Shown here: piece by piece, positions 1 to 5,420 of the stretch
Layout of the letters: every line of letters starts with the position of its first letter
Numbering within the stretch: position 1 is the stretch's first letter
From: Planctomycetaceae bacterium
Lineage (GTDB): Bacteria > Planctomycetota > Planctomycetia > Pirellulales > Thermoguttaceae
Assembly (NCBI GenBank): GCA_031274385.1
Contig: JAISQH010000076.1
Location: 1 to 6,454, forward strand
Reading direction: 5' to 3'
Length of the DNA stretch: 6,454 nt
Notes under the pieces: generated by a model
What the model saw: only the letters and a program-made list of their open reading frames with translations
What the model was told of the DNA's origin: nothing
Databases searched by the model: none
Made by a program: the position numbers and the translations under genes

Positions 1-155
1 TGTTAAAATAAATAGTTTTTAAAAACAAAATAGACAGTTACAGAAAAAACTAAAAATCGACGTAAACCCTAAAAAGGACTCATGCTTACAACCAATTATC
101 GTGCCGACTCAAAACGGAACATCCGATTTAAGAAGATGAAACGGACAATAAACGG
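1..155. other. AT-rich intergenic tail downstream of the glycosyltransferase gene
   Basis: No gene is supported here. The stretch is A/T-rich and contains a perfect 12 bp palindrome, GTTTTTAAAAAC, at 15-26. An AAGGA-like sequence sits just before an ATG at 82 on the plus strand, but the frame it opens runs antisense into the glycosyltransferase gene and resembles nothing. No convincing GC-rich terminator hairpin follows the glycosyltransferase stop. Confidence 0.4.
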
Positions 156-1142
156 TTACGCGATTTTTTTAATCGGGGCAACATTTTTATTGTCTGAATT
201 ACTGAAATCCACCGGAATTGTCGAAGAGGGCGGATCGGCAAGATGGAGTTTTAATGATATTTTACGAGACCGCTTGAAAAACGTCAGCGTTTCGCCAAAG
301 AAAAAAAGTCCGAATAACCGTCCGAAAAAAATCTGGAACGCCTTGATTTTCGGAAGATGCCGCCAAAAATCAATTCCAAACGATCCAAAATGTTTGCCTA
401 ACGCCGTAAATGTCGAATTTCGTCCAAACCAACGAAAATAGAGCCGTTCCACCTGAACTCCCCAAGTAAACGCGTTGGTTGCCGGAAGATAATTCGGTCG
501 AACCGTAATCCGACACTCCTGATCAACCCTTGTTTGCCAATCTTGCTCCGAAACCGTCATCGCCGCATCAACATAAGAAATCTGAGGAATAAAACTCGTG
601 TCAAACAAACCAATTTGTACCAACGCCTCTTTCCGAATAAAAACCGCAGAAATATGAGGAACAATCTTTTTTTGCGCCACTTCCGCCCATTGCGAACGCC
701 GAATCGTTCGAAGAACTCCTTCCGGTTTATAACAAATTCCAAGAGAAAAAATCCGTTTCGATTTCCGGCGGTCATACACACACGGAATAACAATTCCTAA
801 TCCCGCTTGTTCAAATAATTGCAACGGACTTTGTACCCAGTTTGCCGAAACCTCTGTTCCCGGATAAAGAATGTGCAAAATGTCACCCTGCGACTGTTGA
901 ACTGCTTCATTCAGCACTTCCATCGGATTGGAAAGATGATCCAACGCAATAAAAACAGTACCTTCTGTTGCCGTGTTCCAAGGATCAGAATACGCCGTAC
1001 CATTGGCGATCAGGACTTCCGTGCCTTCCGGTTTGTGAACAAGCACCGAAGCAAGCGTTTCTTCAAACGCTTCCGTTGGGGTGTCGCCTAAAAGAGGTAT
1101 GATAACGGTTAAACGGGACACATTATATTTCCATGCAAACAA
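156..1142 (-). CDS. GT2-like (GT-A fold) glycosyltransferase with degenerate catalytic motifs
   Basis: The 328-residue product resembles family 2 glycosyltransferases, which transfer a sugar from a nucleotide-sugar to an acceptor at the cytoplasmic face of the membrane. Seen: beta-strand 1 LTVIIPLL (residues 11-18), EVLIANGT (42-49), a nucleotide-binding-type helix plus strand (77-92), and SAVFIRKEALVQIGLFDTSF (165-184), which matches the usual RxEaf..vGgFDesF block. Where the metal-binding DxD is expected there is PGT (94-96), and the later E-D general-base region reads YVDAA (190-194), so activity is uncertain. A hydrophobic stretch at about 268-289 may associate with the membrane. The start given is TTG. 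The only other canonical in-frame start is GTG at 1121, six bases after GGAAA and just before strand 1, which I consider about equally likely. The gene follows the aldo/keto reductase gene on the same strand, so co-transcription is plausible. Acceptor and donor are unknown. Confidence 0.75.
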   Translation of the reverse strand: MFAWKYNVSRLTVIIPLLGDTPTEAFEETLASVLVHKPEGTEVLIANGTAYSDPWNTATEGTVFIALDHLSNPMEVLNEAVQQSQGDILHILYPGTEVSANWVQSPLQLFEQAGLGIVIPCVYDRRKSKRIFSLGICYKPEGVLRTIRRSQWAEVAQKKIVPHISAVFIRKEALVQIGLFDTSFIPQISYVDAAMTVSEQDWQTRVDQECRITVRPNYLPATNAFTWGVQVERLYFRWFGRNSTFTALGKHFGSFGIDFWRHLPKIKAFQIFFGRLFGLFFFGETLTFFKRSRKISLKLHLADPPSSTIPVDFSNSDNKNVAPIKKIA

Positions 1143-1241
1143 AGCCGTATTCCACCCGGCAACTAAAAACTCATATAAAACAGTTTTCGGAAAATCAACA
1201 AAGACTTCTTTACCCTGCTTTCCTATAATTCGTTTTTTTCG

Positions 1242-2429
1242 TCAACTCTTTAAGGTTCGGTCAATTTCCGCCAAATACTCCTGAATCGGCAACTTCTGCG
1301 GACAACTCTCCTCACACGAACCACATCGGACACAATTCACGGCTTGTTGGCTTTCAAGCATAGTCGCATAAAAAATCTTGCCCAGCATCGAATTTTTATC
1401 GGTTTCTAAGGTAACAGTATGGTTGTTGTAAATTTCAAAATTCAAGGGAATATCGACACCGGACGGACAGGGCATACAATACCGGCACTTAGTACATTTA
1501 ATCGGCATTGATTGATTGTAAGCCTTTTGAAGTTCCAGAATAAACGCTTTTTCTTCCGGTTGAAGAGTTCCGGCAAAACCTTGATTTGCAATTTGAAGAT
1601 TTTGCGTAACCTGTTCAAAAGAAGACATTCCGCTCAGAACAACGGTTGGCTCCGGTTGATCCCACAACCAACGAAATGCCAAATCGACCGGCTGAAAATT
1701 TTTGCCCTTTTCCGATTGGAACAATTCGCCCATCTTTCCGGCAGGTTTCGCCAAAACCCCGCCTAAAAGCGGTTCCATAATAATAATCGAAAGTCCTTTT
1801 TCAAAAGCATAACGGAGACCGCGCGCTCCCGCCTGAACCGTTTCGCCTGTGTAATTATATTGCAATTGGCAAAAATCCCAATGTTCGGACGAGTTGACGA
1901 CTTCGACAAAAAAGTCGTAATCGTCATGAAATGAAAAACCGACATAATCAATCTCTCCCTTCTCTTTTTTTTCCAACGCCCAATCAATTAATTGGCAATC
2001 GAGACAGGTTTTCCAATAACTTCGTTTAAGGTTATGCAACAGATAAACGTCGATTTTTTCTGTTTTCAGATCGTGCCGCTGTTCATCGAAAATCCGGTCA
2101 GCGTCTTTTCGTGACTTGACATCCCAAACCGGCAATTTGGTCGCAATCATCACTTTTTCACGATAACCATCTTGCAAAATACGTCCCAAAATCGCTTCGG
2201 ATTGACCGCTGAGATAGACTTTTGCGGTATCAACGTAATTGATTCCGGCGTCAATGGCATGGCGAATCATTCGGGCGGATTCTTTTTCATCCACCACTCC
2301 GTCCATTTTGCCGTTGTCGGTCGGAAGCCGCATACAACCAAAACCAAGTACGGAAACCTTTACTTTGTCCTTGTCCTTGCCATTCACGTTGTCTTTTCGT
2401 TTATCTTTGCCAAATTCTCTGTATTGCAT
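1242..2429 (-). CDS. Aldo/keto reductase with C-terminal 4Fe-4S ferredoxin-like domain
   Basis: This 395-residue cytoplasmic oxidoreductase belongs to the COG1453-type aldo/keto reductases. It is an NAD(P)H-dependent TIM barrel fused to an iron-sulfur domain; the substrate of this subfamily is not established. Seen: GFGCMRLP (29-36); a probable catalytic tetrad of D67, Y72, K98 (ATKLP) and H132 (LLHN); and the barrel continuing through MEPLLGG (218-224). The C-terminal part has two cysteine clusters: C312, C315, C318 and C321 followed by P, and C366, C369, C372 and C376 followed by P. This is the pattern of two 4Fe-4S clusters, suggesting electron exchange with a ferredoxin-like partner. Length is normal except for a Lys/Asp-rich insertion at residues 8-23. 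The ATG start lacks a clear Shine-Dalgarno; the preceding bases are AT-rich. It is the probable first gene of a two-gene unit with the glycosyltransferase. Confidence 0.93.
   Translation of the reverse strand: MQYREFGKDKRKDNVNGKDKDKVKVSVLGFGCMRLPTDNGKMDGVVDEKESARMIRHAIDAGINYVDTAKVYLSGQSEAILGRILQDGYREKVMIATKLPVWDVKSRKDADRIFDEQRHDLKTEKIDVYLLHNLKRSYWKTCLDCQLIDWALEKKEKGEIDYVGFSFHDDYDFFVEVVNSSEHWDFCQLQYNYTGETVQAGARGLRYAFEKGLSIIIMEPLLGGVLAKPAGKMGELFQSEKGKNFQPVDLAFRWLWDQPEPTVVLSGMSSFEQVTQNLQIANQGFAGTLQPEEKAFILELQKAYNQSMPIKCTKCRYCMPCPSGVDIPLNFEIYNNHTVTLETDKNSMLGKIFYATMLESQQAVNCVRCGSCEESCPQKLPIQEYLAEIDRTLKS
2361..2408 (-). repeat. Low-complexity Lys/Asp insertion inside the reductase N-terminal hairpin
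   Basis: These 48 bases encode residues 8-23 (KDKRKDNVNGKDKDKV). Family members normally have only about four residues here (KTGL) between FG and KVS. The unit GGC-AAR-GAY-AAR occurs twice, about 30 bases apart, with different third positions. GGACAA-type hexamers are tandem at the end, which suggests replication-slippage growth followed by divergence. It lies in a surface beta-hairpin at the barrel's N-terminal end, so it should be tolerated. Confidence 0.6.
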
Positions 2430-2463
2430 GGTTGGAAAATATTTGAGTTTTGAAAAATTTTGG

Positions 2464-2686
2464 AATTTTTTCCTCCCGTTCAGAGGGTGGTGTGTAAAAT
2501 AGGTAATTTGTCATCAATGCCCGCCAAAAATAAAAGTCCAATTGGTAGAGGTCAAAGCCTAACAACCAAAACGCAACTGTTTCTCTTCGAGTATCAATCG
2601 AACAGGATAATACAGGAAAACGTCAATGTATTTTACCTAAATTAACCAACACCCTGTGAACAGTAGGAAACTTTCCGAAAAAATTT
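2464..2686. mobile_element. MITE-like repeat, left copy
   Basis: This is the left of two copies of a roughly 220 bp element; the other is at 3311-3525 in the same orientation. A 26 bp block (2487-2512) is identical to 3335-3360, and most of the remainder aligns with scattered substitutions and a few single-base indels, about four in five positions by eye. The ends are inverted repeats: TCCTCCCGTTCAGAGGGTGG near 2471-2490 answers CACCCTGTGAACAGTAGGAA near 2650-2669, and AGGTAA (2501-2506) answers TTACCT (2633-2638). No open frame spans it. Terminal inverted repeats, short length and lack of coding capacity fit a non-autonomous element. The right end is more diverged than in the other copy. No clear target-site duplication is visible because the flanks are A/T-rich. 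Confidence 0.7.
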
Positions 2687-2798
2687 AACGATTTTTGATG
2701 CGGGGCGATGGTCCGAAATAATTTCGTAATGTCCCGTAAAGTAACATCAAACAGCCAAAAGCAGTTAAAATCAAGGCAAAAATATCTCCGATTGTCAT
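2685..2798 (-). CDS. Small single-helix membrane protein, 37 residues, overlapping the upstream gene by ATGA
   Basis: The ATG at 2798-2796 overlaps the TGA of the upstream membrane-protein gene (2797-2795) as ATGA, the classic layout for translational coupling. The product begins MTIGDIFALILTAFGCLMLL, a short N-terminal segment and one hydrophobic helix (about residues 6-22), followed by a basic tail that includes RNYFGPSPRIKNR and carries a net positive charge. This suggests a membrane-anchored microprotein with its C-terminus in the cytoplasm. No family is recognised. The TAA stop falls at the inner edge of the left MITE-like repeat. The precise overlap, the hydrophobic helix and the positive tail support a real gene; its brevity is the main doubt. 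It may be a partner or regulator of the 152-residue protein. Confidence 0.6.
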   Translation of the reverse strand: MTIGDIFALILTAFGCLMLLYGTLRNYFGPSPRIKNR

Positions 2799-3253
2799 TT
2801 TATTGATCCTTTTGTGTTGGTTTTTCCGGAAAGTTCGTTAAACATTGAACGGCAAAAAAAGAATGAAAAAACGGCAAATATCAATGAATATGCCGTAATT
2901 TTACTCTCTGAAAAAACATTGGGTAAGAGGGAAAAAGCATAAAGTGCGCTATAAATGATGATCGTCCCAATTGCCATACGGGTCTGAAATATTTTCCAAC
3001 TTTTGTCAAAATCGACCGCATGCTCCAATTCAGTTAAACATGAAACATGTAATATCATGCCGAAAAATACTAATTCTGTTGCCGAAATCATTGATATATC
3101 GGCACTTTTGGAAAGAGACCATGCAATAAACCGAATAATCATCGGTAACGCCCCAATGAATACGGTATAAAATAACCAACGCGATTGATCGCCTAACATC
3201 ACGCCTCCAAAAATTTCAGCGATAAAAAAACTGCCACCCGAAATATAACGCAT
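2795..3253 (-). CDS. Hypothetical four-helix integral membrane protein
   Basis: The 152-residue product is not recognised as a member of any family. Hydrophobic segments that could span the membrane are at about 26-48, 57-76, 92-110 and 119-137. Residues 8-20 are also hydrophobic, but they are short and contain a Glu. Charged residues cluster in the loop at 77-92 (EHAVDFDKSWK), and the tail after 139 is Lys/Thr-rich. No catalytic motif is visible. The ATG start has only weak purine content upstream (AAAAAGA about 8 bases before). The gene is translationally coupled (ATGA) to a 37-residue single-helix protein. The two-gene cassette is bracketed by direct copies of a MITE-like repeat, which suggests that it arrived or moves with them. 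No neighbour indicates a pathway. Confidence 0.65.
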   Translation of the reverse strand: MRYISGGSFFIAEIFGGVMLGDQSRWLFYTVFIGALPMIIRFIAWSLSKSADISMISATELVFFGMILHVSCLTELEHAVDFDKSWKIFQTRMAIGTIIIYSALYAFSLLPNVFSESKITAYSLIFAVFSFFFCRSMFNELSGKTNTKGSIK

Positions 3254-3310
3254 TCAGAAATCTTTTTCAACCCACGAACTCAACCAAACGGGAATCTGAC
3301 AAAAAAAATT

Positions 3311-3525
3311 AAATTTTTCCTCCCGTTCACAGGGGTGGTGTGTAAAATAGGTAATTTGTCGCCAATGCCCGTCAAAATAAAAGCCCAACTGGTGAGATCA
3401 AAACCTCGCAACCAAAACGCAACGGTTTCTTTTTGAGTATCAATCAAACTGGATAAGACTGGAAAACAATAACGTATTTTACCTAAATCAACAACCACCT
3501 GTGAACAGGAGGGAAAATTTTTGAA
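3311..3525. mobile_element. MITE-like repeat, right copy
   Basis: This is the better-preserved copy of the element at 2464-2686. Its terminal inverted repeats run about 40 bp: the left arm is near 3314-3353 and the right arm near 3479-3524. The core CCTCCCGTTCACAGGGGTGG at 3319-3338 matches the reverse complement of CCACCTGTGAACAGGAGGG at 3495-3513 with few differences, and TAGGTAA answers TTACCTAAA further in. The interior (about 3360-3475) is not palindromic. A frame open on the minus strand through this copy is broken in the other copy, so I do not treat it as a gene. It lies downstream of efp and immediately upstream of the membrane-protein cassette, so it could also supply promoter or terminator activity. 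Confidence 0.72.
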
Positions 3526-3597
3526 AAATGCCGTCAAATACTTCACCCCGTTTTTTAGCACAATGAAAAGCGAAAAACGATTTACAATATTTGTATT

Positions 3598-3623
3598 TTT
3601 CGTGAAATTTCGTGTGTTTCGTG
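3598..3623. repeat. Three TTTCGTG direct repeats spaced about one helical turn
   Basis: TTTCGTG occurs at 3598-3604, 3608-3614 and 3617-3623, with periods of 10 and 9 bases, inside the gap (3526-3650) between the right MITE-like copy and the efp stop. A short A/T hairpin (TACAA-tat-TTGTA, 3583-3595) followed by a T-run lies just before it; it is too weak to call a terminator. The even spacing would place all three on one face of the DNA. It may be a protein-binding site or a degenerate intergenic repeat. Confidence 0.5.
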
Positions 3624-3650
3624 GTTGTCCCCTGTTTTTAGAAGTTCCCT

Positions 3651-4220
3651 TTATTCTTTAACCCGTTCGATGTACTCACCGGTTCGGGTATCCACTTTAA
3701 TTTTTTCACCGGTTTCGACGAAATTCGGGACAAGAATTTCGGCTCCGGTATCGACCTTAGCCGGTTTTGTTACGTTTGTGGCGGTGTTACCTCGCACGCC
3801 CGGTTCAGTGTATTCGACTGTCAGAATAACGTGGTTCGGCGGCGTAATACCAATTGGCGTGTTGTCGTGCAACATCATTTTACAAACCATGCCTTCTTTG
3901 AGATATTTCCACGCATCGTCCACCAATTCCGCCGACAATTCGTACTGCTCATACGATTCGTTGTCCATAAACGTGAATGAATGGGCGTCTTTGTAAAGAT
4001 ATTGGGCGTCGATTTCCGTAATATCCGCCGACTCCAATGTGTCACCGCTTTTGTAAGTCCGGTCAAGTACCGTGCCTTTTGTCAGATTGCGGAGTTTGCA
4101 TTTATAAAGAGCCTGACCCTTGCCCGGTTTCACGAAATTACATTCGATCATAATATAAGGGTCGCCGTCAATTTGTACTTTAAGTCCTTTGCGAAAATCG
4201 CTCGTATTCACTGAAGCCAT
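3651..4220 (-). CDS. efp: Translation elongation factor P
   Basis: EF-P binds ribosomes stalled at consecutive prolines, next to the P-site tRNA, and promotes peptide-bond formation. The 189 residues are the standard length. Seen: an N-terminal KOW-like domain (about 1-64) carrying the tip loop VKPGKGQA with K34, the position that is beta-lysylated in the E. coli-type pathway; a central OB domain (about 66-127); and a C-terminal OB domain (128-189) with the family signature running from TKPAKVDTGAEILVP (151-165) to GEKIKVDTRTGEY (171-183). The ATG start has AAGGA nine bases upstream (4230-4234 on the plus strand). The head-to-head neighbour is an EpmB-type lysine aminomutase, which matches the presence of K34 and argues that this EF-P is modified by (R)-beta-lysine. 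The EpmA ligase is not in this window. Identification is secure. Confidence 0.98.
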   Translation of the reverse strand: MASVNTSDFRKGLKVQIDGDPYIMIECNFVKPGKGQALYKCKLRNLTKGTVLDRTYKSGDTLESADITEIDAQYLYKDAHSFTFMDNESYEQYELSAELVDDAWKYLKEGMVCKMMLHDNTPIGITPPNHVILTVEYTEPGVRGNTATNVTKPAKVDTGAEILVPNFVETGEKIKVDTRTGEYIERVKE

Positions 4221-4229
4221 AAATGGGAT

Positions 4230-4234
4230 TCCTT
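4230..4234 (-). promoter_or_regulatory. Shine-Dalgarno site of efp
   Basis: AAGGA on the minus strand, nine bases before the efp ATG (4220-4218). It is one of the clearer Shine-Dalgarno matches in the window and fixes the efp start. Confidence 0.55.
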
Positions 4235-4261
4235 GATTGGGTGAAGTGATCAGGTTATACT
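4233..4261 (+). promoter_or_regulatory. Sigma-70-like promoter of epmB, implying a nearly leaderless mRNA
   Basis: TTGATT (4233-4238) and TATACT (4256-4261) are separated by 17 bases, a good match to the housekeeping -35/-10 consensus. A start site about seven bases downstream of the -10 falls at about 4268-4269, only two or three bases before the GTG at 4271. That would explain why no Shine-Dalgarno precedes epmB. The assignment is by eye and has not been tested. Confidence 0.5.
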
Positions 4262-4284
4262 TCGTTTATTGTGACTCATGTTAA
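4254..4284 (-). promoter_or_regulatory. Possible efp promoter sharing the epmB -10 region
   Basis: On the minus strand TATAAC (4259-4254) forms a good -10. TTAACA (4284-4279) could be the -35, but the spacer is 19 bases, longer than optimal, and it lies inside the epmB coding start. The -10 overlaps that of epmB because GTTATAC reads GTATAAC on the other strand. A start near 4247 would give a leader of about 27 bases that includes the efp Shine-Dalgarno. Confidence 0.35.
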
Positions 4285-5332
4285 TTGGAAAAACGAATTA
4301 AGTCAAGCCGTTACGAATGTTGCGGAGCTTTGCCGGATGCTCGGATTGCCAACCGATTCGGGTTGCCAATCGGCGGCGAAGGAGTATCCGCTTTTCGTTC
4401 CCCGTTCGTTTGTCGGTCAAATGGAAAAAGGCAATTCCAACGATCCGCTTCTGTTGCAAGTTCTTCCGCGCCAAGATGAAATGATAATCGTTCCCGGATT
4501 TTCCTATGATCCGCTCCATGAATCGTCGAGCCATTTACAAAACAAATTGCCGGATCATTCACTGAACAAGTTATCGAATCATTCATCGTGCCGAATCCTG
4601 AAAAAATATGCCGGACGCGCCCTTCTGCTTGTTTCGATGAGTTGTGGAATTCATTGCCGGTTTTGCTTTCGCCGTTTTTTTCCGAAGCCGAATGGTTTCA
4701 ATAAAAATGGTTCCAACGAAAGTGACGCCAACGAAAGTTGTTCCAATAATTTTGAACTCCTGCTTGAACCGATTCGCTCTGACCCAACAATTGAGGAAGT
4801 GATTCTGAGTGGCGGTGATCCGTTGTTGCTTGACGATTCGGAACTTGACCGACTGCTTCATTATATCATTAAAATTTCCCATGTTAAGAGGCTCAGAATC
4901 CATTCCCGGCTTCCTATTGTGTTACCAAAGCGTCTGACGCCTGAATTAATCAGAATATTTTCTCTTCCTTTCCCGATTTATCTTGTTTTACATATTAATC
5001 ACCCAAACGAGTTGAGCCGTGAATTTTTGGATTGCCGTCAACTTTTACATGCACCGGTTATTTTGTCGCAAACGGTTTTATTAAAAGGAATTAATGATGA
5101 TGTTGAGGTGTTGTATCAACTTTTTGATCGTTTGATTGACAATCGGATTGTGCCGTATTATTTGCATCAACTGGATCGGGTTCATGGTGCGGCTCATTTT
5201 GAGGTTTCTCAAGACAGGGGTTGCCGTTTGGTGGAACAACTTCGTCATCGCCTACCCGGTTACGCCATTCCTCAATATGTTCAGGAAATTCCCGGAATGA
5301 AAAATAAACAGTTTATAGTTTATAGTGAATAG
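4271..5332 (+). CDS. epmB: EF-P (R)-beta-lysylation protein EpmB, lysine 2,3-aminomutase family radical SAM enzyme
   Basis: EpmB isomerises L-alpha-lysine to (R)-beta-lysine using a 4Fe-4S cluster, SAM and PLP; EpmA then attaches the product to EF-P K34. The 353 residues compare with about 342 in E. coli. Seen: an N-terminal block with FVPRSFVGQMEKGN (42-55) and VPGFSYDPL (74-82), typical of EpmB; radical-SAM cysteines C125, C129 and C132 (CGIHCRFC); SGGDPL (180-185); HSRLPIV (211-217); HINHPNE (241-247); LLKGIND (270-276); and YYLHQLDRVHGAAHF (296-310). By alignment with the E. coli C-terminus from memory, K346 is the likely PLP lysine. Two in-frame repeat insertions (about residues 91-106 and 141-160) lengthen loops. 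The start is GTG; the nearby ATG at 4278 is out of frame. The divergent efp neighbour strongly supports EpmB over catabolic lysine aminomutase. Confidence 0.93.
   Translation: MTHVNWKNELSQAVTNVAELCRMLGLPTDSGCQSAAKEYPLFVPRSFVGQMEKGNSNDPLLLQVLPRQDEMIIVPGFSYDPLHESSSHLQNKLPDHSLNKLSNHSSCRILKKYAGRALLLVSMSCGIHCRFCFRRFFPKPNGFNKNGSNESDANESCSNNFELLLEPIRSDPTIEEVILSGGDPLLLDDSELDRLLHYIIKISHVKRLRIHSRLPIVLPKRLTPELIRIFSLPFPIYLVLHINHPNELSREFLDCRQLLHAPVILSQTVLLKGINDDVEVLYQLFDRLIDNRIVPYYLHQLDRVHGAAHFEVSQDRGCRLVEQLRHRLPGYAIPQYVQEIPGMKNKQFIVYSE
4541..4588 (+). repeat. Two-unit 24 bp tandem repeat inside epmB
   Basis: Units 4541-4564 and 4565-4588 match at 18 of 24 positions and encode NKLPDHSL and NKLSNHSS. The segment sits between the PGFSYDPL block and the strand leading to the radical-SAM cysteines, where the E. 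coli protein is about 16 residues shorter as recalled. The period is a multiple of three, so the frame is preserved. Confidence 0.7.
4691..4750 (+). repeat. Four-unit 15 bp tandem repeat inside epmB
   Basis: Four 15 bp units (4691, 4706, 4721 and 4736) encode the pentapeptides NGFNK, NGSNE, SDANE and SCSNN. Neighbouring units share motifs such as AATGGTT and CCAACGAAAG. The array lies nine residues after the last radical-SAM cysteine, in a loop that is short and non-repetitive in the E. coli enzyme. Confidence 0.7.
5311..5331 (+). repeat. Heptanucleotide repeat across the epmB stop
   Basis: GTTTATA, GTTTATA and GTGAATA occur in tandem at 5311-5317, 5318-5324 and 5325-5331. They encode the last residues (FIVYSE) and supply the TAG. 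Because seven is not a multiple of three, a change in copy number would alter the C-terminus and the stop. Confidence 0.5.
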
Positions 5333-5420
5333 TACTCTATCATGCCACAATATATTAAGTTTTGCTAGCAAAGGGCAACATTTTATGACAGGTTAGAGTA
5401 TATAACGATTCAAAAAAATA
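5333..5420. other. Intergenic segment with inverted motifs and a 12 bp palindrome
   Basis: TACTCTA (5333-5339) is answered by TAGAGTA (5394-5400). Between them are TGCC/GGCA (5343-5346 and 5374-5377) and a perfect palindrome, TTTGCTAGCAAA (5361-5372). TATATAAC at 5399-5406 could be a -10 for rightward transcription, but no good -35 is visible. The spacing suggests an operator, a weak folded RNA or a recombination site; I cannot choose among these. Confidence 0.4.

Noticed and set aside
82..441. Plus-strand frame of 119 codons preceded by an AAGGA-like site
   Set aside because: Most of it is antisense to the C-terminal part of the glycosyltransferase, its product is basic and resembles nothing, and no neighbouring plus-strand gene supports it.
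2467..3530. CRISPR-like array from two similar blocks
   Set aside because: There are only two copies, over 200 bp long and about 850 bp apart, with inverted-repeat ends and coding sequence between them.
3280..3561. Minus-strand 93-codon frame with GTG start
   Set aside because: It runs through the whole right MITE-like repeat, and the homologous frame in the left copy is broken by a stop and a frameshift. Treated as part of the repeat.
3583..3600. Terminator downstream of efp
   Set aside because: The stem is only five A/T-rich pairs, and its T-run is on the plus strand, the wrong direction for efp.
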